Program-made: the position numbers and the translations under genes
Notes under the pieces: model-generated
Database searches by the model: none
What the model was told of the DNA's origin: nothing
Seen by the model: only the letters and a program-made list of their open reading frames with translations
DNA from: Odiellus spinosus
Lineage: Eukaryota; Arthropoda; Arachnida; Opiliones; Phalangiidae
Direction of reading: 5' to 3'
Length of the DNA: 64,000 nucleotides
Assembly: GCA_963920705.1 (NCBI GenBank)
Contig: CAWUCO010000186.1
Location: forward strand, 186,001 to 250,000
Shown here: one piece after another, positions 40,727-52,828 of the stretch
How positions within the stretch are numbered: the stretch's first letter is position 1
Layout: the number at the start of each line of letters is the position of its first letter

Positions 40727-43120
40727 TATACTTGGGAAATTTTTCGATCTATACTTGGAAAATTTTTCGATCAATACTCGGGAAATTTTTCGATCTATAC
40801 TTGGGAAATTTTTGGATCTATACTTGGGAAATTTTTCGATATATACTTGGGAAATTTTTGGATCTATACTTGGGAAATTTTTGGATCTATACTTTTGATA
40901 TTTTTGGATCTATACTTGGGAAATTTTTCGATCTATACTTGGGAAATTTTTCGATCTATACTTGGGAAATTTTTCGATCTATACTTGGGAAATTTTTCGA
41001 TCTATACTTATGAAATTATTCGATCTATACCTGGAAAATTTTTGCATCTATACTTTGGAAATTTTTGGTTCTATACTTGGGAAATTTTTGGATCTATTCT
41101 TGGGAAATTTTTCGATATATACTTCGGAAATTTTTGGATCTATACTTGGGAAATTTTTCGATCTATACTTGGAAAATTTTTCGATCAATACTCGGGAAAT
41201 TTTTCGATCTATACTTGGGAAATTTTTGGATCTATACTTGGGAAATTTTTGGATCTATACTTGGGAAATTTTTCTATCTATACTTGGGAGAAACTTTTCG
41301 ATCGATACTTGGGGGAAATTTAACGATCTATACTTGGGTAATTTTTCGATCTATACTTGGGAAATTTTTGGATCTATACTTGGGAAATTTTTGGATCTAT
41401 ACTTGGGAAATTTTTGGATCTATACTTGGGAAATTTTTCGATCTATACTTGGGAAATTTTTCGATGTATACTTGGGAAATTTTTCGATCTATTCTTGGGA
41501 AATTTTTCGATCTATACTTGGGAAATTTTTAGATCTATACTTGAAAAAAATTTTCGATCTATACTTGGGAAATTTTTCGATCTATACTTGGGAAATTTTT
41601 CGATCTATACTTGGGTAATTTTTCGATCTATACTTGGGAAATTTTTGGATTTATACATGGGAAATTTTTGGATCTATACTTGGGAAATTTTTCAATCTAT
41701 ATTTGGTTGAAATTTTTCGATCTATACTTGGGTAATTTTTCGATCTATACTTGGGAAATTTTTGGATCTATACTTGGGAAATTTTTGGATCTATACATGG
41801 GAAATTTTTCGATCTATACTTGGGAAATTTTTCGATCTATACTTGGGAAATTTTTCGATCTATACTTGGGAAATTTTTCGATCAATACTTGGGAAATTTT
41901 TCGATCTATACTTGGGAAATTTTTCGATCTATACTTGGGAAATTTTTCGATCTATACTTGGGAAATTTTTCGATGTATACTTATGAAATTTTTCGATCTA
42001 TACCTGGAAAATTTTTGCATCTATACTTTGGAAATTTTTGGTTCTATACTTGGGAAATTTTTGGATCTATACTTGGGAAATTTTTCGATATATACTTGAA
42101 ATTTTTGGATCTATACTTGGGAAATTTTTCGATCTATACTTGGGAAATTTTTCGATCAATACTTGGGTAATTTTTCGATCTATACTTGGGAAATTTTTGG
42201 ATCTATACTTGAGAAATTTTTGGATCTATACTTGGGAAATTTTTCGATCTATTCTTGGGAAATTTTTGGATCTATACTTGGGAAATTTTTAGATCTATAC
42301 TTGGGAAATATTTTTCGATCTATACTTGTTAAATTTTTCGATCTATACATGGGAAATTTTTCGATCTATACTTGGGTAATTTTTCGATCTATACTTGGGA
42401 AATTTTTGGATTTATACTTGGGAAATTTTTCGATCTATACTTGGGAAATTTTTCGATCTATACTTGGGAAATTTTTCGATCTATACTTGGGAAATTTTTC
42501 GATCTATACTTGGGAAATTTTTCGTTCTATACTTGTGAAATTTTTCGATCTATACCTGGAAAATTTTTGCATCTATACTTCGGAAATTTTTGGATCTATA
42601 CTTGGGAAATTTTTGGATCTATACTTGGGAAATTTTTCGATATATACTTGGAAAATTTTTGGATCTATACTTGGGAAATTTTTGGATCTATACTTTTGAT
42701 ATTTTTGGATCTATACTTGGGAAATTTTTGGATCTATACTTGGGAAATTTTTGGATCTATACTTGGGAAATTTTTGGATCTATACTTGGGAAATTTTTCG
42801 ATCTATACTTGGGAAATTTTTCGATCTATACTTGGGAAATTTTTCGATCTATACTTGGGAAATTTTTCGATCTATACTTGGGAAATTTTTCGATCTATAC
42901 TTGGGAAATTTTTCGATCTATACTTATGAAATTTTTCGATCTATACCTGGAAAATTTTTGCATCTATACTTTGGAAATTTTTGGTTCTATACTTGGGAAA
43001 TTTTTGGATCTATTCTTGGGAAATTTTTCGATATATACTTGGGAAATTTTTGGATCTATACTTGGGAAATTTTTCGATCTATACTTGGGGAATTTTTCGA
43101 TCAATACTCGGGAAATTTTT

Positions 43121-44258
43121 CGATCTATACTTGGGAAATTTTTGGATCTATACTTGGGAAATTTTTGGATCTATACTTGGGAAATTTTTCTATCTATACT
43201 TGGGAGAAACTTTTCGATCGATACTTGGGGGAAATTTAACGATCTATACTTGGGTAATTTTTCGATCTATACTTGGGAAATTTTTGGATCTATACTTGGG
43301 AAATTTTTGGATCTATACTTGGGAAATTTTTGGATCTATACTTGGGAAATTTTTCGATCTATACTTGGGAAATTTTTCGATGTATACTTGGGAAATTTTT
43401 CGATCTATTCTTGGGAAATTTTTCGATCTATACTTGGGAAATTTTTAGATCTATACTTGAAAAAAATTTTCGATCTATACTTGGGAAATTTTTCGATCTA
43501 TACTTGGGAAATTTTTCGATCTATACTTGGGTAATTTTTCGATCTATACTTGGGAAATTTTTGGATTTATACATGGGAAATTTTTGGATCTATACTTGGG
43601 AAATTTTTCAATCTATATTTGGTTGAAATTTTTCGATCTATACTTGGGAAATTTTTCGATCTATACTTGGGAAATTTTTCGATCTATACTTGGGAAATTT
43701 TTCGATCTATACTTGGGAAATTTTTCGATCTATACTTGGGAAATTTTTCGATCTATACTTGGGAAATTTTTCGATCTATACTTATGAAATTTTTCGATCT
43801 ATACCTGGAAAATTTTTGCATCTATACTTTGGAAATTTTTGGTTCTATACTTGGGAAATTTTTGGATCTATTCTTGGGAAATTTTTCGATATATACTTGG
43901 GAAATTTTTGGATCTATACTTGGGAAATTTTTCGATCTATACTTGGGGAATTTTTCGATCAATACTCGGGAAATTTTTCGATCTATACTTGGGAAATTTT
44001 TCGATCTATACTTGGGAAATTTTTGGATCTATACTTGGGAAATTTTTCTATCTATACTTGGGAGAAACTTTTCGATCGATACTTGGGGGAAATTTAACGA
44101 TCTATACTTGGGTAATTTTTCGATCTATACTTGGGAAATTTTTGGATCTATACTTGGGAAATTTTTGGATCTATACTTGGGAAATTTTTGGATCTATACT
44201 TGGGAAATTTTTCGATCTATACTTGGGAAATTTTTCGATGTATACTTGGGAAATTTTT
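43121..44258 (+). repeat. 1,138-bp HOR unit C3, first tandem copy
   Basis: The offset of 1,138 bp links 43,273 to 44,411, 43,527 to 44,665 and 43,839 to 44,977. The unit contains CGATCGAT composites at ~43,216 and ~44,076, the TTCAATCTATATTTGGTTG monomer and the CTTATGAAA series. Confidence 0.82.
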
Positions 44259-45120
44259 CGATCTATACTTGGGAAATTTTTGGATCTATACTTGGGAAAT
44301 TTTTGGATCTATACTTGGGAAATTTTTCTATCTATACTTGGGAGAAACTTTTCGATCGATACTTGGGGGAAATTTAACGATCTATACTTGGGTAATTTTT
44401 CGATCTATACTTGGGAAATTTTTGGATCTATACTTGGGAAATTTTTGGATCTATACTTGGGAAATTTTTGGATCTATACTTGGGAAATTTTTCGATCTAT
44501 ACTTGGGAAATTTTTCGATGTATACTTGGGAAATTTTTCGATCTATTCTTGGGAAATTTTTCGATCTATACTTGGGAAATTTTTAGATCTATACTTGAAA
44601 AAAATTTTCGATCTATACTTGGGAAATTTTTCGATCTATACTTGGGAAATTTTTCGATCTATACTTGGGTAATTTTTCGATCTATACTTGGGAAATTTTT
44701 GGATTTATACATGGGAAATTTTTGGATCTATACTTGGGAAATTTTTCAATCTATATTTGGTTGAAATTTTTCGATCTATACTTGGGAAATTTTTCGATCT
44801 ATACTTGGGAAATTTTTCGATCTATACTTGGGAAATTTTTCGATCTATACTTGGGAAATTTTTCGATCTATACTTGGGAAATTTTTCGATCTATACTTGG
44901 GAAATTTTTCGATCTATACTTATGAAATTTTTCGATCTATACCTGGAAAATTTTTGCATCTATACTTTGGAAATTTTTGGTTCTATACTTGGGAAATTTT
45001 TGGATCTATTCTTGGGAAATTTTTCGATATATACTTGGGAAATTTTTGGATCTATACTTGGGAAATTTTTCGATCTATACTTGGGGAATTTTTCGATCAA
45101 TACTCGGGAAATTTTTCGAT
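44259..45120 (+). repeat. 1,138-bp HOR unit C3, second copy, truncated
   Basis: This copy repeats the first at 1,138 bp until ~45,120, where two G-class monomers are missing relative to other relatives, then joins the next CGATCGAT composite at ~45,187. Confidence 0.78.
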
Positions 45121-45124
45121 CTAT

Positions 45125-46601
45125 ACTTGGGAAATTTTTGGATCTATACTTGGGAAATTTTTCTATCTATACTTGGGAGAAACTTTTCGATCGATACTTG
45201 GGGGAAATTTAACGATCTATACTTGGGTAATTTTTCGATCTATACTTGGGAAATTTTTGGATCTATACTTGGGAAATTTTTGGATCTATACTTGGGAAAT
45301 TTTTGGATCTATACTTGGGAAATTTTTCGATCTATACTTGGGAAATTTTTCGATGTATACTTGGGAAATTTTTCGATCTATTCTTGGGAAATTTTTCGAT
45401 CTATACTTGGGAAATTTTTAGATCTATACTTGAAAAAAATTTTCGATCTATACTTGGGAAATTTTTCGATCTATACTTGGGAAATTTTTCGATCTATACT
45501 TGGGTAATTTTTCGATCTATACTTGGGAAATTTTTGGATTTATACATGGGAAATTTTTGGATCTATACTTGGGAAATTTTTCAATCTATATTTGGTTGAA
45601 ATTTTTCGATCTATACTTGGGTAATTTTTCGATCTATACTTGGGAAATTTTTGGATCTATACTTGGGAAATTTTTGGATCTATACATGGGAAATTTTTCG
45701 ATCTATACTTGGGAAATTTTTCGATCTATACTTGGGAAATTTTTCGATCTATACTTGGGAAATTTTTCGATCAATACTTGGGAAATTTTTCGATCTATAC
45801 TTGGGAAATTTTTCGATCTATACTTGGGAAATTTTTCGATCTATACTTGGGAAATTTTTCGATGTATACTTATGAAATTTTTCGATCTATACCTGGAAAA
45901 TTTTTGCATCTATACTTTGGAAATTTTTGGTTCTATACTTGGGAAATTTTTGGTTCTATACTTGGGAAATTTTTGGATCTATACTTGGGAAATTTTTCGA
46001 TATATACTTGAAATTTTTGGATCTATACTTGGGAAATTTTTCGATCTATACTTGGGAAATTTTTCGATCAATACTTGGGTAAATTTTCGATCTATACTTG
46101 GGAAATTTTTCGATCTATACTTGGGTAATTTTTCGATCTAGACTTGGGAAATTTTTCGATCTAGACTTGGGAAATTTTTGGATTTATACTTGGGAAATTT
46201 TTGGATCTATACTTGGGAAATTTTTGGATCTATACTTGGGAAATTTTTCGATCTATACTTGGGAAATTTTTCGATCTATACTTGGGAAATTTTTCGATCT
46301 ATACTTGGGAAATTTTTCGATCTATACTTGGGAAATTTTTCGATCTATACTTGGGAAATTTTTCGATCTATACTTATGAAATTTTTCGATCTATACCTGG
46401 AAAATTTTTGCATCTATACTTTGGAAATTTTTGGTTCTATACTTGGGAAATTTTTGGATCTATTCTTGGGAAATTTTTCGATATATACTTGGGAAATTTT
46501 TGGATCTATACTTGGGAAATTTTTCGATCTATACTTGGGAAATTTTTCGATCAATACTCGGGAAATTTTTCGATCTATACTTGGGAAATTTTTGGATCTA
46601 T
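45125..46601 (+). repeat. 1,477-bp HOR unit C4, first copy
   Basis: The offset of 1,477 bp links 45,246 to 46,723, 45,500 to 46,977 and 45,640 to 47,117. The match runs to ~45,953, where this copy carries two TTGGTTCTATAC monomers in a row and the other has one. The second half contains a run with TCTAGACTTGGG monomers (~46,138-46,165). Confidence 0.75.
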
Positions 46602-48059
46602 ACTTGGGAAATTTTTGGATCTATACTTGGGAAATTTTTCTATCTATACTTGGGAGAAACTTTTCGATCGATACTTGGGGGAAATTTAACGATCTATACT
46701 TGGGTAATTTTTCGATCTATACTTGGGAAATTTTTGGATCTATACTTGGGAAATTTTTGGATCTATACTTGGGAAATTTTTGGATCTATACTTGGGAAAT
46801 TTTTCGATCTATACTTGGGAAATTTTTCGATGTATACTTGGGAAATTTTTCGATCTATTCTTGGGAAATTTTTCGATCTATACTTGGGAAATTTTTAGAT
46901 CTATACTTGAAAAAAATTTTCGATCTATACTTGGGAAATTTTTCGATCTATACTTGGGAAATTTTTCGATCTATACTTGGGTAATTTTTCGATCTATACT
47001 TGGGAAATTTTTGGATTTATACATGGGAAATTTTTGGATCTATACTTGGGAAATTTTTCAATCTATATTTGGTTGAAATTTTTCGATCTATACTTGGGTA
47101 ATTTTTCGATCTATACTTGGGAAATTTTTGGATCTATACTTGGGAAATTTTTGGATCTATACATGGGAAATTTTTCGATCTATACTTGGGAAATTTTTCG
47201 ATCTATACTTGGGAAATTTTTCGATCTATACTTGGGAAATTTTTCGATCAATACTTGGGAAATTTTTCGATCTATACTTGGGAAATTTTTCGATCTATAC
47301 TTGGGAAATTTTTCGATCTATACTTGGGAAATTTTTCGATGTATACTTATGAAATTTTTCGATCTATACCTGGAAAATTTTTGCATCTATACTTTGGAAA
47401 TTTTTGGTTCTATACTTGGGAAATTTTTGGATCTATACTTGGGAAATTTTTCGATATATACTTGAAATTTTTGGATCTATACTTGGGAAATTTTTCGATC
47501 TATACTTGGGAAATTTTTCGATCAATACTTGGGTAATTTTTCGATCTATACTTGGGAAATTTTTGGATCTATACTTGAGAAATTTTTGGATCTATACTTG
47601 GGAAATTTTTCGATCTATTCTTGGGAAATTTTTGGATCTATACTTGGGAAATTTTTAGATCTATACTTGGGAAATATTTTTCGATCTATACTTGGGAAAT
47701 TTTTCGATCTATACATGGGAAATTTTTCGATCTATACTTGGGTAATTTTTCGATCTATACTTGGGAAATTTTTGGATTTATACTTGGGAAATTTTTCGAT
47801 CTATACTTGGGAAATTTTTCGATCTATACTTGGGAAATTTTTCGATCTATACTTGGGAAATTTTTCGATCTATACTTGGGAAATTTTTCGTTCTATACTT
47901 GTGAAATTTTTCGATCTATACCTGGAAAATTTTTGCATCTATACTTCGGAAATTTTTGGATCTATACTTGGGAAATTTTTGGATCTATACTTGGGAAATT
48001 TTTCGATATATACTTGGGAAATTTTTGGATCTATACTTGGGAAATTTTTGGATCTATAC
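46602..48059 (+). repeat. 1,477-bp HOR unit C4, second copy (similar to ~47,430) and continuation
   Basis: The first ~830 bp match 45,125-45,953. The continuation through ~47,430-48,059 matches the earlier region after 41,751 at an offset of 5,366 bp (41,751 to 47,117; 42,163 to 47,529), so this is a mosaic of two earlier block C segments. Confidence 0.7.
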
Positions 48060-50580
48060 TTTTGATATTTTTGGATCTATACTTGGGAAATTTTTGGATC
48101 TATACTTGGGAAATTTTTGGATCTATACTTGGGAAATTTTTGGATCTATACTTGGGAAATTTTTCGATCTATACTTGGGTAATTTTTCGATCTAGACTTG
48201 GGAAATTTTTGGATTTATACTTGGGAAATTTTTGGATCTATACTTGGGAAATTTTTCGATCTATACTTGGGAAATCTTTCGATCTATACTTATGAAATTT
48301 TTCGATCTATACCTGGAAAATTTTTGCATCTATACTTTGGAAATTTTTGGTTCTATACTTGGGAAATTTTTGGATCTATACTTGGGAAATTTTTCGATCT
48401 ATACTTGGGAAATTTTTCGATCTATACTTGGGAAATTTTTCGATCTATACTTGGGAAATTTTTCGATGTATACTTGGGAAATTTTTCGATCTATTCTTGG
48501 GAAATTTTTCGATCTATACTTGGGAAATTTTTAGATCTATACTTGAAAAAAATTTTCGATCTATACTTGGGAAATTTTTCGATCTATACTTGGGAAATTT
48601 TTCGATCTATACTTGGGTAATTTTTCGATCTAGACTTGGGAAATTTTTGGATTTATACTTGGGAAATTTTTGGATCTATACTTGGGAAATTTTTCGATAT
48701 ATACTTGGGAAATTTTTCGATCTATACTTGGGAAATTTTTGGATCTATACTTGGGAATTTTTTGGATCTATACTTGGGAAATTTTTGGATCTATACTTGG
48801 GAAATTTTTCGATCTATACTTGGGAAATTTTTCGATCTATACTTGGGAAATTTTTCGATCTATACTTGGGAAATTTTTCGATCTATATTTGGGAAATTTT
48901 TCGATCTATACTTGGGAAATTTTTCGATCTATACTTGGGAAATTTTTCGATCTATACTTGGGAAATTTTTAGATCTATACTTGGGAAATTTTTCGATCAA
49001 TACTCGGGAAATTTTTCGATCTATACTTGGGAAATTTTTGGATCTATACTTGGAAAATTTTTGGATCTATACTTGGGAAATTTTTCTATCTATACTTGGG
49101 AGAAACTTTTCGATCGATACTTGGGGGAAATTTAACGATCTATACTTGGGTAATTTTTCGATCTATACTTGGGAAATTTTTGGATCTATACTTGGGAAAT
49201 TTTTGGATCTATACTTGGGAAATTTTTGGATCTATACTTGGGAAATTTTTCGATCTATACTTGGGAAATTTTTCGATGTATACTTGGGAAATTTTTCGAT
49301 CTATTCTTGGGAAATTTTTCGATCTATACTTGGGAAATTTTTAGATCTATACTTGAAAAAAATTTTCGATCTATACTTGGGAAATTTTTCGATCTATACT
49401 TGGGAAATTTTTCGATCTATACTTGGGTAATTTTTCGATCTATACTTGGGAAATTTTTGGATTTATACTTGGGAAATTTTTGGATCTATACTTGGGAAAT
49501 TTTTCAATCTATATTTGGTTGAAATTTTTCGATCTATACTTGGGTAATTTTTCGATCTATACTTGGGAAATTTTTGGATCTATACTTGGGAAATTTTTGG
49601 ATCTATACATGGGAAATTTTTCGATCTATACTTGAGAAATTTTTGGATCTATACTTGGGAAATTTTTCGATCTATACTTGGGAAATTTTTCGATCAATAC
49701 TTGGGAAATTTTTCGATCTATACTTGGGAAATTTTTGGATCTATACTTGGTAAATTTTTCGATCTATACTAGGGAAATTTTTCGATCTATACTTGGGAGA
49801 AATTTTTCGATCTATACTTGGGGGAAATTTTTCGATCTATACTTGGGTAATTTTTCCATCTATACTTGGGAAATTTTTGGATCTATACTTGAGAAATTTT
49901 TGGATCTATACTTGGGAAATTTTTAGATCTATACTTGGGAAATATTTTTCGATCTATACTTGGGAAATTTTTCGATCTATACTTGGGAAATTTTTCGATC
50001 TATACTTGGGAAATTTTTCGATCTATACTTGGGAAATTTTTCGTTCTATACTTGTGAAATTTTTCGATCTATACCTGGAAAATTTTTGCATCTATTCTTC
50101 GGAAATTTTTGGATCTATACTTGGGAAATTTTTGGATCTATACTTGGGAAATTTTTCGATATATACTTGGGAAATTTTTGGATCTATACTTGGGAAATTT
50201 TTGGATCTATACTTTTGATATTTTTGGATCTATACTTGGGAAATTTTTGGATCTATACTTGGGAAATTTTTGGATCTATACTTGGGAAATTTTTCGATCT
50301 ATACTTGGGTAATTTTTCGATCTAGACTTGGGAAATTTTTGGATTTATACTTGGGAAATTTTTCGATCTATACTTGGGAAATTTTTCGATCTATACTTGG
50401 GAAATTTTTGGATCTATACTTGGGAAATTTTTGGATCTATACTTGGGAAATTTTTGGATCTATACTTGGGAAATTTTTCGATCTATACTTGGGAAATTTT
50501 TTGATCTATACTTGGGAAATTTTTCGATGTATACTTGTGAAATTTTTCGATCTATTCTTGGGAAATTTTTGGATCTATAC
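48060..50580 (+). repeat. 2,521-bp HOR unit C5, first tandem copy
   Basis: The offset to the next unit is 2,521 bp over the left part (48,060 to 50,581; 48,198 to 50,719; 48,636 to 51,157), 2,268 bp in the middle (49,169 to 51,437) and 2,209 bp at the right (49,563 to 51,772; 50,270 to 52,479). The unit begins at a CTTTTGATATTT monomer. Confidence 0.83.
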
Positions 50581-52790
50581 TTTTGATATTTTTGGATCTA
50601 TACTTGGGAAATTTTTGGATCTATACTTGGGAAATTTTTGGATCTATACTTGGGAAATTTTTGGATCTATACTTGGGAAATTTTTCGATCTATACTTGGG
50701 TAATTTTTCGATCTAGACTTGGGAAATTTTTGGATTTATACTTGGGAAATTTTTGGATCTATACTTGGGAAATTTTTCGATCTATACTTGGGAAATCTTT
50801 CGATCTATACTTATGAAATTTTTCGATCTATACCTGGAAAATTTTTGCATCTATACTTTGGAAATTTTTGGTTCTATACTTGGGAAATTTTTGGATCTAT
50901 ACTTGGGAAATTTTTCGATCTATACTTGGGAAATTTTTCGATCTATACTTGGGAAATTTTTCGATCTATACTTGGGAAATTTTTCGATGTATACTTGGGA
51001 AATTTTTCGATCTATTCTTGGGAAATTTTTCGATCTATACTTGGGAAATTTTTAGATCTATACTTGAAAAAAATTTTCGATCTATACTTGGGAAATTTTT
51101 CGATCTATACTTGGGAAATTTTTCGATCTATACTTGGGTAATTTTTCGATCTAGACTTGGGAAATTTTTGGATTTATACTTGGGAAATTTTTGGATCTAT
51201 ACTTGGGAAATTTTTCGATATATACTTGGGAAATTTTTCGATCTATACTTGGGAAATTTTTGGATCTATACTTGGGAATTTTTTGGATCTATACTTGGGA
51301 AATTTTTGGATCTATACTTGGGAAATTTTTCGATCTATACTTGGGAAATTTTTCGATCTATACTTGGGAGAAACTTTTCGATCGATACTTGGGGGAAATT
51401 TAACGATCTATACTTGGGTAATTTTTCGATCTATACTTGGGAAATTTTTGGATCTATACTTGGGAAATTTTTGGATCTATACTTGGGAAATTTTTGGATC
51501 TATACTTGGGAAATTTTTCGATCTATACTTGGGAAATTTTTCGATGTATACTTGGGAAATTTTTCGATCTATTCTTGGGAAATTTTTCGATCTATACTTG
51601 GGAAATTTTTAGATCTATACTTGAAAAAAATTTTCGATCTATACTTGGGAAATTTTGGGAAATTTTTGGATTTATACTTGGGAAATTTTTGGATCTATAC
51701 TTGGGAAATTTTTCAATCTATATTTGGTTGAAATTTTTCGATCTATACTTGGGTAATTTTTCGATCTATACTTGGGAAATTTTTGGATCTATACTTGGGA
51801 AATTTTTGGATCTATACATGGGAAATTTTTCGATCTATACTTGAGAAATTTTTGGATCTATACTTGGGAAATTTTTCGATCTATACTTGGGAAATTTTTC
51901 GATCAATACTTGGGAAATTTTTCGATCTATACTTGGGAAATTTTTGGATCTATACTTGGTAAATTTTTCGATCTATACTAGGGAAATTTTTCGATCTATA
52001 CTTGGGAGAAATTTTTCGATCTATACTTGGGGGAAATTTTTCGATCTATACTTGGGTAATTTTTCCATCTAAACTTGGGAAATTTTTGGATCTATACTTG
52101 AGAAATTTTTGGATCTATACTTGGGAAATTTTTAGATCTATACTTGGGAAATATTTTTCGATCTATACTTGGGAAATTTTTCGATCTATACTTGGGAAAT
52201 TTTTCGATCTATACTTGGGAAATTTTTCGATCTATACTTGGGAAATTTTTCGTTCTATACTTGTGAAATTTTTCGATCTATACCTGGAAAATTTTTGCAT
52301 CTATTCTTCGGAAATTTTTGGATCTATACTTGGGAAATTTTTGGATCTATACTTGGGAAATTTTTCGATATATACTTGGGAAATTTTTGGATCTATACTT
52401 GGGAAATTTTTGGATCTATACTTTTGATATTTTTGGATCTATACTTGGGAAATTTTTGGATCTATACTTGGGAAATTTTTGGATCTATACTTGGGAAATT
52501 TTTCGATCTATACTTGGGTAATTTTTCGATCTAGACTTGGGAAATTTTTGGATTTATACTTGGGAAATTTTTCGATCTATACTTGGGAAATTTTTCGATC
52601 TATACTTGGGAAATTTTTGGATCTATACTTGGGAAATTTTTGGATCTATACTTGGGAAATTTTTGGATCTATACTTGGGAAATTTTTCGATCTATACTTG
52701 GGAAATTTTTTGATCTATACTTGGGAAATTTTTCGATGTATACTTGTGAAATTTTTCGATCTATTCTTGGGAAATTTTTGGATCTATACT
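50581..52790 (+). repeat. 2,521-bp HOR unit C5, second copy with two internal losses
   Basis: This copy abuts the first. It lacks 253 bp near ~51,360 (exactly 11 monomers) and 59 bp near ~51,655 (not a whole number of monomers, leaving an out-of-phase junction). It ends at a CTTTTGATATTT monomer just before the block C to block A switch. Confidence 0.83.
51640..51668 (+). other. Out-of-register junction between monomers
   Basis: Here the text reads TTGGGAAATTTT and then at once GGGAAATTTTTGG, so the GATCTATACTT part of a monomer is missing. The homologous place in the first C5 copy (~49,390-49,450) has intact monomers. The shared GGGAAATTTT on both sides is a plausible microhomology. Most other rearrangements in the window keep the 23-bp phase. 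Confidence 0.8.
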
Positions 52791-52817
52791 TGGGAAATTT
52801 TTGGATCTATACTTTTG

Positions 52818-52828
52818 ATATTTTTAGA
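52818..52828 (+). other. Block C to block A switch point
   Basis: Left of the junction is the block C monomer CTTTTGATA; right of it is TTTTTAGATC, CTTGAAAAAAA, then TTTACGAGG, matching 17,404 onward. The break lies within the shared T run at 52,821-52,825 and keeps the monomer register. Block C homologues at this place (for example ~50,590) continue as TTTTTGGATC. Confidence 0.85.

Larger units (their letters stand above)
33729..52822 (+). repeat. Block C: HOR family with the CGATCGAT composite and TTTTGATATTT monomers
   Basis: Markers are a composite GGGAGAAAC, TTTTCGATCGATAC, GGGGGAAATTTAACG (12 complete copies), the series CTTATGAAA, CCTGGAAAA, GCATCTATACTTTGG, TTGGTTCTATAC, GATATATAC, GATCAATACTCGGG, TCTAGACTTGGG, the TTCAATCTATATTTGGTTG monomer and (from ~37.2 kb) CTTTTGATATTT. 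It also retains the GATGTATAC, GATCTATTC, TTTTTAGATC, CTTGAAAAAAA series seen in block A and the GGAAATATTTTT monomer of block B. The block ends abruptly at ~52,823. Confidence 0.88.
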
